Below, in pieces: positions 27,655 through 37,068 of a stretch of DNA of 64,000 nt. Position 1 is the first letter of the stretch; every line of letters starts with the position of its first letter. The stretch is taken from assembly GCF_006782915.1 (NCBI RefSeq), contig NZ_VCNP01000043.1:310001-374000 (forward strand), read 5' to 3'. Source of the DNA: Streptomyces calvus. Its GTDB lineage: Bacteria; Actinomycetota; Actinomycetes; Streptomycetales; Streptomycetaceae. The translations under genes were made by a program, and so were the position numbers. The notes beneath the pieces are model-generated. The model was not told the DNA's origin. It was given only the letters and a program-made list of their open reading frames with translations, and ran no database searches.

Positions 27655-30398
27655 GCTCGGCGATGGTGACGTTCGCGCAGGCGCAGGAGCGTGCGGAGGA
27701 ATGGGTCAACGGCGATGTGCCGTCGTACCAGCATCGTGAGGTGCGGGTGCGGGAGTTCGACCTCGGTTTCGTGGTGTGGGCGGAGGACCGTGCCGATGGG
27801 CCGCGTTCGGACGGGGGTGCGCAGCGGCTGGTGATCGCCCGGGACAGTGGTGAGGCGACGCTGTGGCCGGCGCTGCCGGTGGGTGAGGTGATCCGCCGGT
27901 ACGAGGAGGAGTACGGCCGTGACGCGGCGGCGTCGGAGCCGGTGGCGGCGCCGGCGGCGCGGGTGGATCTGAACCAGACGTCGTTCCTGTTGAGTCCGCC
28001 GGAGTGGCTGCAGGAGGCGGCCGACCGGTTGGGGATTCCGGATCGGCGGGGGGAGTCGGCGGGGTCGGTTTCGGGGGGCGGGTCCGGGGCCGCTTCGGGG
28101 TCGGATGCGGGATCGGTCTCGGGGTCGGGCTCGGGCTCGGGCTCGATTCCTGGGTCGGGTTCCGGTGCTGATCCAGGTGCTGGTTCCGCGGGGTCCTCGG
28201 CTTCTTCTGGCTCTTCGGGTTCTTCAAGTTCTTCGGGTTCTTCGGGTTCTTCGGGGGTGGGTGTCGGGGGTGGGACTCCGGCGCCGGGTGTGCCCGCCGG
28301 TGCGGGGAGCGGTGCGGCGTGGCCCGCGGCCGGGGGGAGCGACTCCGGTTCGGAGGCGGGTGTGGCCGCGGGGGCGACTCCGTGGGCCGGTACGGACACC
28401 AACGCCGACGCCGGTGAGGACCGTTCCGTTCCGCTGCCGGAGACCGTGTTCGCGCCGCAGTTGAGCGTTCCCGGCGACGGCACTCCGCCGCCTCCGGCGA
28501 CGCCGGAGGCGCAGACGGCGCTGATGGCGGGCGGCAGCGCGCTGCCGCCGACGGCCGTCGCGCCGGCGGTGCAGGAGCCCGGTGCGGGGCAGGGCGCGCC
28601 ACAGTACGGCTACCCGCAAGGGCCGGGCGGTGCGCCCGGTACTCCTGCGCCGGGTGTGCCGACGCCGCCGCCGGCCGCTCCGGCGCCCGGGGAGCGGCCG
28701 CTCGCGCCGCACGCCGGGGACATCGCCGACGCCGCGACCAGCAAGGCGACGCCGCCGCCGCGCCGTGCGCCGGGTTCGGCGACTCCGCCGCCTCCGGGCG
28801 CCCCGGGTGTGCCCGGCAGCACGCCGCCGCCTCCGTCGGCGGCGCCGGCGGGGGGGGACGTACCGACGCAGCTGGTGTCGTCGCTCGGCCCGGAAGGGCC
28901 CGGCGGTCCGGTGACTCCGCCCCCGCCCGGCACGCCGACGCCTCCGCCCGGTGCTCCGACGCCCCCGCCTCCGCCCGGCGCGCCGACGCCTCCGCCGGGT
29001 GTGCCCGGTGCGCCCGGTGGGACGCCGCCCGGTGGTGTCCATCACGCGGCGACGATGCTCGCCGACCCGAGTGCCATGGGGCCGGGCGGGCCCGGCGTGC
29101 CCCAGCCTCCGGGCCCGCCCGGGGTGCCCGGTGCCCCGCAGCCGCCGGGACCGCCCGGTGCTCCGGGTGCCCCGCAGCCTCCCGTGCCTCCCGGTGCGCC
29201 CGGTGGTCCGGGGACCGCGGGTGGTCGTGGGCCGGTGCACCACGCGGAGACCATGCTGGCCGCGCCGCCGGTCGGCGGCCCCGGCACGCCTCCGCCGCCG
29301 GCTCCGCCCGGCATGCCCGGCGGCGCTCCGCCGATGCCGCCCGGCGCGATGCCGCCCGGCACGCCGCCGCCGGGAATGCCGGGTCGGCCGCCCGCGTACG
29401 GCTATCCGCAGCAGCCCGCCGGTCAGCCGATCGTCGGCCCCGGCTACCAGGCCGTGCTGCGCTACCGCGCGCAGGACGGCTCCGAGCAGCAGCTGATCCG
29501 GCGTTCGGCGCCGGGTACGCCGCACCCGGAGTGGCAGATCTTCCACGAGCTGCGCGCCATGAACGTCCCGCCGGACCAGGTGCTGGAGCTGCACACCGAG
29601 CTGGAGTCGTGCGAGCTGCCCGGTGCCTACTGCGCGCGGATGATCCGGGAGCAGTGGCCGCAGGCGCGGATCACGTCGATCGCGCCGTACGGCACGGACC
29701 ACGCGAGCCGGCAGCAGGGGATGCAGCAACTGCTCGCCCATCAGGGTGAGTTGCACCAGGTGGCGGACGGTCCGGCGCGTCCCGCGCCGGTGCGTGTGCC
29801 GGTCCCGCCGGTGCAGCCGGCGCCGCCGGTCCCGCCCGAGGCCGTCGCGCAGGAGCTGGCCGGGGCGTTCGGGCCGGGCGTGTTCCGGTTCGAGCAGGCC
29901 GCGGTGTCCCGGCAGGGCGTGCCGCCGGTCGTGGCGCACACGCTGGTGGCGGCCGGGCTGCCGATGGACATGGGGCCGTTCTTCTGGGCGCAGGCCCAGC
30001 CGGGCCGTCCGGTGCCGACGCTGGCGGAGCTGGCGGCGGAGCGGGGCGTGCAGCCGGCCTCGGACGCGGGCTCGTACCTGGTGATGGGCAGCGACTTCGG
30101 CAAGGCCATCTGTGTGCAGTACGGCACGGCGAACATCGTCGCGGTGCCGGTGGAGGCCGGGCCGGGCGGTGCGCCGGTTCCGCCGCAGTTCGTGAACACC
30201 GGTCTGCCGGAGTTCGCGCGCTGTCTGGCGCTGCTCGGCCGGATGTGGCGGCTGCGGTTCGGGCTGAACCAGGAGCAGGCGGGCCGCTGGACCGTCGACT
30301 TCCAGGCGCAGTTGGCGGCGCTGGATCCCGCGGCGCTGGGTTCGCCGGAGAGCTGGTGGTCGGTGCTGTTGGAGCAGATGTGGGACGGGTTGCTGTGA
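27651..30398 (+). CDS. Imm35/YrhB - Pro-rich - deaminase - SUKH-4 multidomain protein
   Basis: The protein has about 915 residues. An N-terminal YrhB/Imm35-like domain (FAQAQERAEEWVNGDVPSYQ) is followed by Ser/Gly and Pro/Gly low-complexity sequence from about 115 to 590 and then a deaminase-like domain. That domain has HTE at 648-650 and Cys 654 and 661 (CELPGAYC). A C-terminal SUKH-4-like domain (GVPPVVAHTLVAAGLPMDMG to WSVLLEQMWDGLL) ends the chain. The linker repeats VHHAxTMLA twice. GTG 27651 overlaps the upstream TGA; ATG 27663 is an alternative. No signal peptide is seen. The combination suggests a self-contained toxin-immunity device, but function is unproven. Confidence 0.78.
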   Translation: MSSAMVTFAQAQERAEEWVNGDVPSYQHREVRVREFDLGFVVWAEDRADGPRSDGGAQRLVIARDSGEATLWPALPVGEVIRRYEEEYGRDAAASEPVAAPAARVDLNQTSFLLSPPEWLQEAADRLGIPDRRGESAGSVSGGGSGAASGSDAGSVSGSGSGSGSIPGSGSGADPGAGSAGSSASSGSSGSSSSSGSSGSSGVGVGGGTPAPGVPAGAGSGAAWPAAGGSDSGSEAGVAAGATPWAGTDTNADAGEDRSVPLPETVFAPQLSVPGDGTPPPPATPEAQTALMAGGSALPPTAVAPAVQEPGAGQGAPQYGYPQGPGGAPGTPAPGVPTPPPAAPAPGERPLAPHAGDIADAATSKATPPPRRAPGSATPPPPGAPGVPGSTPPPPSAAPAGGDVPTQLVSSLGPEGPGGPVTPPPPGTPTPPPGAPTPPPPPGAPTPPPGVPGAPGGTPPGGVHHAATMLADPSAMGPGGPGVPQPPGPPGVPGAPQPPGPPGAPGAPQPPVPPGAPGGPGTAGGRGPVHHAETMLAAPPVGGPGTPPPPAPPGMPGGAPPMPPGAMPPGTPPPGMPGRPPAYGYPQQPAGQPIVGPGYQAVLRYRAQDGSEQQLIRRSAPGTPHPEWQIFHELRAMNVPPDQVLELHTELESCELPGAYCARMIREQWPQARITSIAPYGTDHASRQQGMQQLLAHQGELHQVADGPARPAPVRVPVPPVQPAPPVPPEAVAQELAGAFGPGVFRFEQAAVSRQGVPPVVAHTLVAAGLPMDMGPFFWAQAQPGRPVPTLAELAAERGVQPASDAGSYLVMGSDFGKAICVQYGTANIVAVPVEAGPGGAPVPPQFVNTGLPEFARCLALLGRMWRLRFGLNQEQAGRWTVDFQAQLAALDPAALGSPESWWSVLLEQMWDGLL

Positions 30399-30430
30399 CC
30401 GCCGGTCGCTGAGTCCCGTGTGACGTGAGG

Positions 30431-30470
30431 AGCCGGGCCCGGTCGTCCAGACGACCGGGCCCGGCTTTTG
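30431..30470 (+). terminator. Rho-independent terminator of the SUKH operon
   Basis: A perfect 16-bp stem (AGCCGGGCCCGGTCGT with its complement) and a 4-base loop are followed by TTTT. It is the most canonical terminator in the window. Confidence 0.9.
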
Positions 30471-30599
30471 CGTGCCCTCCTCGCGGAGTGTCGCGTTATG
30501 AACACTTCCTTGTGATCCATCAAGATGTGCGCGGTTCGTCCCGTTTCGTGCTCGGTCGTGGTGCTGGGCTACGTGCCGTCGGTGGAGAGGGGTTCGAGG

Positions 30600-31484
30600 G
30601 TGAGCAGCGCATCGGTGTCGTCGCAGGGCTTCGAGGTCGTGCGGGGGCGCGGCTACCGGCCCTTGCAGGTGATCGCGTACGTCGAGGCACTCTCGGACGA
30701 TCGTGACGCCGCCTGGGAGCGGGCCGCGCGGCTCACCGTGCTCGCCCGGGAGATGGAGGAGGAGCTCGAGCTGCTGCGGGAGCGGGTGGCGGGGCTCGCG
30801 CCGCAGACGTACGAGTCGCTCGGTGAGGGCGCCCGGCGGCTGTTCGAGCTGGCGCAGGAGGAGGCGGCGGCCGTGCGGGAGGAGGCGCGGCAGTGGGCCC
30901 ATGACGTCGTCGACCTGGCGCGGGACGAGGCGTCCGCCGTGCGGGAGGCCGCGCAGGAGTACGCCGGCGTGGTGCGTGCCGACGCCGACGAGGACGCCCG
31001 GCAGCGGCTGCTCGCGGCCCGCGCACAGGCGGACGGGATCCGGATCGACGCCCGCGCGGAGGTGAAGGAGAAGCGCGGGGAGCTGCTGGCCGAGTTGAGG
31101 GAGAAGCGCGGGCGCACCTCCGAACTGCTCGCCGAGCGGGCCGGGGAGGAGGCGCGGCGGCTGGACGAGGCGGAGCGCGAGGAGGCCGCCCGGGTGGCCG
31201 CGCTGGACGCCCGGCACGCGGAGGCGGAGGAACGGGCCGAGGATGCGCTGGCCGAGGCGCGGCGCGTCTACGCCGCCGCGGAGGAGGGGGCCCGGCGCCG
31301 CGCCGAGGAGGCGGAGGAGCACGCGGCGCAGGTGCTGGCCGAGGCGCACGCCCGCGCGGAGGGCATCGCGCGGGAGACCGAGCGGGTGCTGCGCGATCAC
31401 GCCGAGCGGCGGGAGGAGGTGCAGACGCACATGGACCACGTGCGCGCCAGCCTCAGCGCGCTGACCGGCCGGGTGGTGGACTGA
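30600..31484 (+). CDS. Long coiled-coil, DivIVA-like cellulose-binding-type protein
   Basis: The 294-residue protein starts with VSSQGFEVVRGRGYRPLQV, a short DivIVA-like N-terminal motif. Almost everything after residue 40 is charged Ala/Glu/Arg heptad coiled coil (EEARQWAHDVVDLARDEASA and many AREEA-type repeats). It resembles Streptomyces proteins annotated as cellulose-binding and the cytoskeletal Scy/FilP group. It probably forms filaments or a membrane-linked scaffold at the pole or wall. GTG 30600 is chosen with GAGGGG upstream. The cellulose-binding name is historical and not supported by any visible carbohydrate module. Confidence 0.78.
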   Translation: MSSASVSSQGFEVVRGRGYRPLQVIAYVEALSDDRDAAWERAARLTVLAREMEEELELLRERVAGLAPQTYESLGEGARRLFELAQEEAAAVREEARQWAHDVVDLARDEASAVREAAQEYAGVVRADADEDARQRLLAARAQADGIRIDARAEVKEKRGELLAELREKRGRTSELLAERAGEEARRLDEAEREEAARVAALDARHAEAEERAEDALAEARRVYAAAEEGARRRAEEAEEHAAQVLAEAHARAEGIARETERVLRDHAERREEVQTHMDHVRASLSALTGRVVD

Positions 31485-31559
31485 GCCGCACGGCCTCCCG
31501 GTCACCGGTGTGCGCGGGTTCGCGCCGCTGAGGCCGTTGCGGCCGTCGTGCGGGCGCCG

Positions 31560-33074
31560 TCACGGCGATGACGGCTCCGGCTGGTCCTCGAGGACCGGGA
31601 ACCTGCGCGGCGCGAGCACCAGCAGGACGAGGAACGCCAGCGCCGCCGCGCCCGCCGCGCCCAGGTACACGGCGTGCACGGCGTCCGCGACGGCCCGGCG
31701 GGTCGCTTCGGGCACCGCGCCCACGTCCAGCGCGTGGGTGACGGAGTCCAGGTCGCCGGCGCCGCCGAGCCGGGCGGCCAGGACGCCGTTGGCGACCGCG
31801 CCGAACAGGGCCGCCCCGACGGTCTGGCCGGTCTGCCGGCAGAACAGGATCGACGCGGTCGCCGTGCCCCGCTCCTCCCACGCCACCGACGACTGCACCC
31901 CGATGATCAGCGGCAGTTGGAACAGTCCGAGCGCCGCGCCCAGCAGGCACATCAGCAGGGCTGGCTGCCACGCCCGGCCGGGATACGGCAGGAAGGGGAA
32001 GGCGAAGAGGACCAGCGCGGCCGCGCCGATGCCGAGCATCGCCGTGTTGCGGAAACCGATACGGCGGTACACGTGCTGGCTGAGGGCGGCCGAGACCGGC
32101 CAGGTCAGCGTCCATACGGACAGCACGAATCCGGCCGCCACGGGCGCCAGGCCGAGCACCGACTGCGCGTAGGTGGGCAGGAAGACGGTCGGGGCGACCA
32201 TCAGCAGACCCAGCGCGCCCAGCGCCAGATTGACCGCGGCGATCGTGCGGCGGCGCCACACCCAGCCCGGGATGATGGGCTCCGCCGCACGGCGTTCCAC
32301 GACGACCACGACGACGAGCAGCGCGATGCCCGCCCCGAACAGCGCGAGCGACGGCGCCGACAGCCAGGGCCAGGCGACCCCGCCCTGCACGAGGCCGGTC
32401 AGGAGGACACCGCCGCAGGCGAAGATCGCGCAGGCGCCCGCCCAGTCGACCCGTGTCCGGCCGCGTGCCTCCCGCTCGGACTCGTGCAGGTGACGGACGA
32501 TCAGCCACAACGCCACCGCGCCGACGGGCAGGTTGACGAGGAAGATCCAGCGCCAGTCGGCGTAGCCGGCGAGCAGCCCGCCGACGCCGGGACCGGCCAC
32601 CGCGGAGACCGCCCACACGGTGGACAGCCGGGCCTGGATCTTCGGCCGCTCCTCGAGCGGGTACAGGTCGGCGGCGAGTGTCTGCACCGTGCCCTGCAGC
32701 GCGCCGCCGCCCAGCCCCTGCACCACCCGGAACGCCACCAGCGCCGCCATGTTCCAGGCCAGCGCGCACAGCAGCGAGCCCAGCAGGAACAGCGCGGCGC
32801 CCGCCACCAGGACCGGTTTGCGGCCGAAGGTGTCGGAGAGCTTGCCGTAGACCGGCAGGGAGACCGTCACGGCGAGGAGATAGCCGGAGAACAGCCAGGA
32901 GAAGTAGGAGAACCCGCCGAGGTCGCCGACGATCTGCGGGACCGCCGTGGAGACGATGGTGGAGTCGAGCGCCGCCAGCGCCATCGCCAGCATCAGTGCG
33001 GCGACGACGGCCCCGCGCCGCCCGCCCGCCTCGGATCGTCGGCCGTCGCGTGTGACCGGTCTGGTGCTGCCCAC
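31560..33074 (-). CDS. MFS drug exporter, DHA2 (14-TM) family
   Basis: The protein has about 504 residues and 14 predicted helices. It shows MFS motif A between TM2 and TM3 (GKLSDTFGRKPVLVAG), motif C-type WAVSAVAGPGVGGLLAG, and early ALAALDSTIVSTAVPQIVGDL typical of EmrB/QacA exporters. It would pump hydrophobic or cationic compounds out using the proton gradient; the substrate is unknown. GTG 33074 has an AGGAAGGG ribosome site upstream. No regulator gene is adjacent on this strand, and the divergent neighbour is the ABC transporter. Confidence 0.9.
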   Translation of the reverse strand: MGSTRPVTRDGRRSEAGGRRGAVVAALMLAMALAALDSTIVSTAVPQIVGDLGGFSYFSWLFSGYLLAVTVSLPVYGKLSDTFGRKPVLVAGAALFLLGSLLCALAWNMAALVAFRVVQGLGGGALQGTVQTLAADLYPLEERPKIQARLSTVWAVSAVAGPGVGGLLAGYADWRWIFLVNLPVGAVALWLIVRHLHESEREARGRTRVDWAGACAIFACGGVLLTGLVQGGVAWPWLSAPSLALFGAGIALLVVVVVVERRAAEPIIPGWVWRRRTIAAVNLALGALGLLMVAPTVFLPTYAQSVLGLAPVAAGFVLSVWTLTWPVSAALSQHVYRRIGFRNTAMLGIGAAALVLFAFPFLPYPGRAWQPALLMCLLGAALGLFQLPLIIGVQSSVAWEERGTATASILFCRQTGQTVGAALFGAVANGVLAARLGGAGDLDSVTHALDVGAVPEATRRAVADAVHAVYLGAAGAAALAFLVLLVLAPRRFPVLEDQPEPSSP

Positions 33075-33573
33075 CCCTGGAGTCCCTTCCTCGCGGTTTC
33101 GTGCCCCCTGCACCTGTCTGCCGCCGCACAGCTTCCCACCCGGCCCGCCCGCCGCCCGACCGCCACCCCTCGACGGCGTGCTTCGCGCGGACCCTTGCGG
33201 TCCGGGCGGCGCAAGGGCGGAGGGCGGGTGGACCGTCAGGAGGAGTCGACCCCGAGACGGACTCCACCCGCCGGTGGACTGCCCCTAGGGGTACCTCCGT
33301 ACTACGGCTCGGGGAGGGTTCGTACCGGCGGAGGACGAGAGGCGCAAGGGCCGGTCCTTAACCTGGCTTTACGCCGTCGGGGGGCGGTAGGCACAGCGCC
33401 GGGGGTGGGGTTTTCCTCAGGAGAAGACTGCGTTGAACACCAGGGCGGCCGGCCCCTGACGACCGCAAGACTGAGACACGTCGCACACACACGCATCGAA
33501 CGGCCACCGGGCACGACCGGAGGGCCGACGGGGCACCTCTCTCTCATCCATTGACCGACATAGGAGACTTACC
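33075..33573. other. 500-bp divergent intergenic region, MFS / ABC transporter
   Basis: The region contains both promoters. Visible features are GTACCTCCGTAC near 33292 (an inverted GTAC pair), TTTTCCTCAGGAGAA near 33412 (an inverted TCTCCTGAGGA-type element) and an AT-richer stretch CCTTAACCTGGCTTTACG near 33356 that could hold a promoter. I see no small gene or RNA. Confidence 0.4.
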
Positions 33574-34413
33574 GTGACATCGGCTGTGACCATTCCCGGG
33601 CACGGGGGCGATTCGGAAGGTGCGGCGCGGAGCGCCTCGTTGAGGGGTGGCGGCCGGGTGGCGGGAGGGCGTACGGCCGTTGCCGCGCGGGCGCGGCAGG
33701 TCGTGAAGGCGTACGGGTCCGGCGAGACCCGTGTCGTCGCCCTCGACCACGTCGACGTGGACATCGCCCGCGGCCAGTTCACCGCGATCATGGGCCCCTC
33801 GGGGTCCGGCAAGTCCACGCTGATGCACTGCTTGGCCGGGCTCGACACCGTCACCAGCGGTCAGATCCACCTCGACGAGACCGAGATCACCGGGCTGAAG
33901 GACAAGAAGCTCACCCGGCTGCGCCGGGACCGGATCGGGTTCATCTTCCAGGCGTTCAACCTGCTGCCGACGCTCAACGCGCTCGAGAACATCACGCTGC
34001 CCATGGACATAGCCGGCCGCAAGCCCGACAAGGCGTGGCTGGACCGGGTCGTGGAGACCGTCGGGCTGGCCGGGCGGCTGAAGCACCGGCCGACGCAGTT
34101 GTCCGGCGGCCAGCAGCAGCGGGTCGCGGTGGCGCGGGCACTGGCGGCCCGGCCGGAGATCATCTTTGGTGACGAGCCGACCGGGAACCTCGACTCGCGG
34201 GCCGGTGCCGAAGTGCTCGGCTTCCTGCGCCGCTCGGTGGACGAACTGGGCCAGACCATCGTGATGGTCACCCACGACCCGGTCGCCGCCTCCTACGCGG
34301 ACCGGGTGCTGTACCTCGCCGACGGCCGCATCGTCGACGAGATGCACCAGCCGACGGCCGAGCAGGTCCTGGACCGCATGAAGGACTTCGACGCCCGGGG
34401 GCGCACGTCATGA
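33574..34413 (+). CDS. ABC transporter ATP-binding protein (MacB/LolD type)
   Basis: The 279-residue ATPase has Walker A GPSGSGKST (about residue 71), Q-loop FIFQAFNLLP, the signature LSGGQQQRVAVARAL, Walker B IIFGDEPTGNLDSR and H-loop VMVTHDP. The DEPTGNLD form is typical of MacB/FtsE/LolD ATPases partnered with FtsX-like permeases. A Gly/Ala-rich extension of about 35 residues precedes the conserved start. GTG 33574 has AGGAG upstream. Its stop overlaps the permease start (ATGA), so the two are coupled. Substrate may be a lipid, peptide or drug. Confidence 0.92.
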   Translation: MTSAVTIPGHGGDSEGAARSASLRGGGRVAGGRTAVAARARQVVKAYGSGETRVVALDHVDVDIARGQFTAIMGPSGSGKSTLMHCLAGLDTVTSGQIHLDETEITGLKDKKLTRLRRDRIGFIFQAFNLLPTLNALENITLPMDIAGRKPDKAWLDRVVETVGLAGRLKHRPTQLSGGQQQRVAVARALAARPEIIFGDEPTGNLDSRAGAEVLGFLRRSVDELGQTIVMVTHDPVAASYADRVLYLADGRIVDEMHQPTAEQVLDRMKDFDARGRTS

Positions 34414-36989
34414 CCGTCCTGAAGACCTCGATGCGCAACTTCCTCGCGCACAAGGGACGCATGGCGCTGTCCGCCGTCGCCGTCCTGCTGTCGGTGGCGT
34501 TCGTCTGCGGGACGCTCGTCTTCACCGACACCATGTCCACGACGTTCGACAAGCTGTTCGCGGCCACCTCGTCGGACGTGACGGTGAGCGCCAAGGGCGC
34601 CTCCGACACCGGCGAGACGACCTCCGACAACGGCAAGCCGCCGGTGCTGCCGGCCTCCGTCCTCGACGAGGTGCGCGGTGCCGACGGTGTGAAGTCGGCC
34701 GAGGGCACGGTGTTCTCCACCTCCGTCACCGTCGTCGACGGCGACAAGGACAGCCTCTCGCCCACCAGCGGCGGCCCGACCATCGTCGGCAGCTGGAACG
34801 GCAACGACGCCCGCACCATGAAGATCACCGACGGTGCCGCGCCCAAGGGCCCGGAACAGGTCATGGTCGACGCCGACACCGCCGACAAGCACGACCTGAC
34901 GCTCGGTGACGAGATCGCCGTGATCAACGTCGTCGGCACCCACACCGCGAAGGTCTCCGGCATCGCCGACTTCACCGTCACCAACCCCGGCGCCGCGATC
35001 TTCTACCTGGACACGAAGACCGCCCAGCAGGTCCTGGTCGGCGAGAGCGGCGTCTACACCAACGTCAACGTCACCGCCGCGGCCGGAGTGAGCGACGCGC
35101 AGCTGAAGAAGAACGTCGCCGCCGAGCTCGGTGGCGGCTTCAAGGTGCAGACCGCCGAGGAGACCGCGGAGGCCAACCAGAAGGACGTCGAGGGCTTCAT
35201 GAGCGTCATGAAGTACGCGATGCTCGGCTTCGCCGGGATCGCGTTCCTCGTCGGCATCTTCCTGATCATCAACACGTTCTCCATGCTGGTCGCCCAGCGC
35301 ACCCGGGAGATCGGCCTGATGCGGGCCATCGGCTCCTCCCGCAAGCAGGTCAACCGCTCGGTGCTCGCCGAGGCGCTGCTGCTCGGCGTGTTCGGCTCGA
35401 TCCTCGGCGTCGGCGCGGGCATCGGGCTCGCGGTCGGCCTGATGAAGCTCATGGGCAGCATGGGCATGCAGCTGTCCACGGACGACCTGACGGTCGCCTG
35501 GACGACGCCGGCGCTCGGACTGCTCCTCGGCGTGGTCGTCACCGTCCTGGCCGCCTACCTGCCCGCCCGCCGGGCCGGCAAGATCTCCCCGATGGCCGCG
35601 CTGCGCGACGCCGGCACGCCCGCCGACGTCAAGGCCGGCCGCATCCGGGGCCTGATCGGCCTGGCCCTCACCGGCGCCGGCGGCTTCGCCCTCTACCTGG
35701 CGGGCGCCGCCGACAAGGCCGCCGACGGCTCCCTGTGGCTGGGCCTCGGCGTGGTGCTGTCGCTGATCGGCTTCGTCGTCGTCGGCCCGGTCCTGGCGGG
35801 CGGCGTGGTCCGGGTCCTCGGCGCGGTCCTGCTGCGGGCCTTCGGTCCCGTCGGCCGCATGGCCGAGCGCAACGCGCTGCGCAACCCGCGCCGCACCGGC
35901 GCCACGGGCGCCGCGCTGATGATCGGGCTGGCCCTGGTGGCCTGCCTGTCGGTGGTCGGCTCCTCCATGGTCGCCTCCGCCACCGACGAGCTCGACAAGA
36001 CCGTCGGCACGGACTTCATCATCCAGTCCGACAGCGGCCAGCTGATCACCCCGCAGGCCGTCCAGGCCGTGAAGTCGGCGCCCGCGGTGGACCGGGTCAC
36101 CGAGTACAAGTGGACGCAGGCCGACTTCACCACCCCCGACGGCAAGACGCTCAAGGACACCGCGATCACCGCCGCCGACCCGACGTACGCGACCGACCTG
36201 CGGGTCGAGACCGTGGCCGGGAAGCTCGGCGACGCCTACCGGCCCGACTCGATGTCCGTCCACGAGGACTTCGCCAAGGACCACGGCATCAGCATCGGCT
36301 CGAAGATCGACGTCGCGTTCGAAGGCGGCTCCACGGGCGCGCTGACGGTCCGGGCGATCACCAGCAGCGAGGCCGTCGTCGACGCCGGCGCGATGTACAC
36401 GTCCATCGACACCCTCGCCACGTACGTGCCGGCCGACAGGATGCCGCTGGACATGCTGCTCTTCGTCTCGGCGAAGGACGGCCAGGTGGACGCCGCGTAC
36501 ACGGCGCTGAAGGACTCCCTGCACGACTACCCGCAGTACACCGTGCGCGACCAGACCGACTACAAGGAGGCGCTGAAGGACCAGATCGGCCAGCTGCTGA
36601 ACATGATCTACGGCCTGCTGGCCCTGGCGATCGTCGTCGCGATCCTCGGAGTGGTGAACACGCTGGCCCTGTCGGTCGTGGAGCGCACCCGGGAGATCGG
36701 ACTGATGCGGGCCATCGGCCTCTCCCGCCGGCAGCTGCGCCGCATGATCCGCATGGAGTCGGTCGTGATCGCCCTCTTCGGCGCCCTGCTGGGCCTCGGA
36801 CTGGGCATGGGCTGGGGCGCCACCGCCCAGCAGCTGCTCGCCCTGGAGGGCCTGAAGGTCCTCGAGATCCCGTGGCCGACGATCACCGGCGTGTTCATCG
36901 GCTCGGCCTTCGTGGGCCTGTTCGCCGCCCTGATCCCGGCCTTCCGCGCCGGCCGCATGAACGTCCTGAACGCCATCGCCACCGAATAG
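34410..36989 (+). CDS. ABC transporter permease, two FtsX-like domains (MacB family)
   Basis: The protein has 859 residues. A first helix near 18-38 precedes a large extracytoplasmic MacB core domain. Three helices (about 265-390) follow with the FtsX motif RTREIGLMRAIGSSRKQV. A middle helix pair, a second external domain and a final FtsX helix trio come last, with a second RTREIGLMRAIGLSRRQL. The duplicated architecture is usual in actinobacteria for mechanotransmission-type exporters. It works with the ATPase encoded just upstream. A strong hairpin follows the stop. Substrate is unknown. Confidence 0.92.
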   Translation: MTVLKTSMRNFLAHKGRMALSAVAVLLSVAFVCGTLVFTDTMSTTFDKLFAATSSDVTVSAKGASDTGETTSDNGKPPVLPASVLDEVRGADGVKSAEGTVFSTSVTVVDGDKDSLSPTSGGPTIVGSWNGNDARTMKITDGAAPKGPEQVMVDADTADKHDLTLGDEIAVINVVGTHTAKVSGIADFTVTNPGAAIFYLDTKTAQQVLVGESGVYTNVNVTAAAGVSDAQLKKNVAAELGGGFKVQTAEETAEANQKDVEGFMSVMKYAMLGFAGIAFLVGIFLIINTFSMLVAQRTREIGLMRAIGSSRKQVNRSVLAEALLLGVFGSILGVGAGIGLAVGLMKLMGSMGMQLSTDDLTVAWTTPALGLLLGVVVTVLAAYLPARRAGKISPMAALRDAGTPADVKAGRIRGLIGLALTGAGGFALYLAGAADKAADGSLWLGLGVVLSLIGFVVVGPVLAGGVVRVLGAVLLRAFGPVGRMAERNALRNPRRTGATGAALMIGLALVACLSVVGSSMVASATDELDKTVGTDFIIQSDSGQLITPQAVQAVKSAPAVDRVTEYKWTQADFTTPDGKTLKDTAITAADPTYATDLRVETVAGKLGDAYRPDSMSVHEDFAKDHGISIGSKIDVAFEGGSTGALTVRAITSSEAVVDAGAMYTSIDTLATYVPADRMPLDMLLFVSAKDGQVDAAYTALKDSLHDYPQYTVRDQTDYKEALKDQIGQLLNMIYGLLALAIVVAILGVVNTLALSVVERTREIGLMRAIGLSRRQLRRMIRMESVVIALFGALLGLGLGMGWGATAQQLLALEGLKVLEIPWPTITGVFIGSAFVGLFAALIPAFRAGRMNVLNAIATE

Positions 36990-37020
36990 CCACCGCACAC
37001 GGGGGTTGCGGGGGAGCACC

Positions 37021-37055
37021 CGGCGCCGGAAAGCCTGGAGGGCTTTCCGGCGCCG
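37021..37055. terminator. Bidirectional terminator, ABC permease / NACHT gene
   Basis: A perfect 15-bp stem (CGGCGCCGGAAAGCC with its complement) and 5-base loop lie between convergent stops at 36989 and 37069. Read on the minus strand it is the likely terminator of the NACHT gene. Confidence 0.8.
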
Positions 37056-37068
37056 GTGCGTGTGCGGG

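Noticed and set aside
28224..31505. A 1093-codon open frame antisense to the SUKH-4 and coiled-coil genes
   Set aside because: Mostly Arg/Gly/His repeats produced by the Pro/Gly-rich sense strand; it crosses a strong terminator.
31560..33074. MFS gene as part of an antibiotic cluster
   Set aside because: No biosynthetic genes lie nearby; the single P450 is 20 kb away among core genes.
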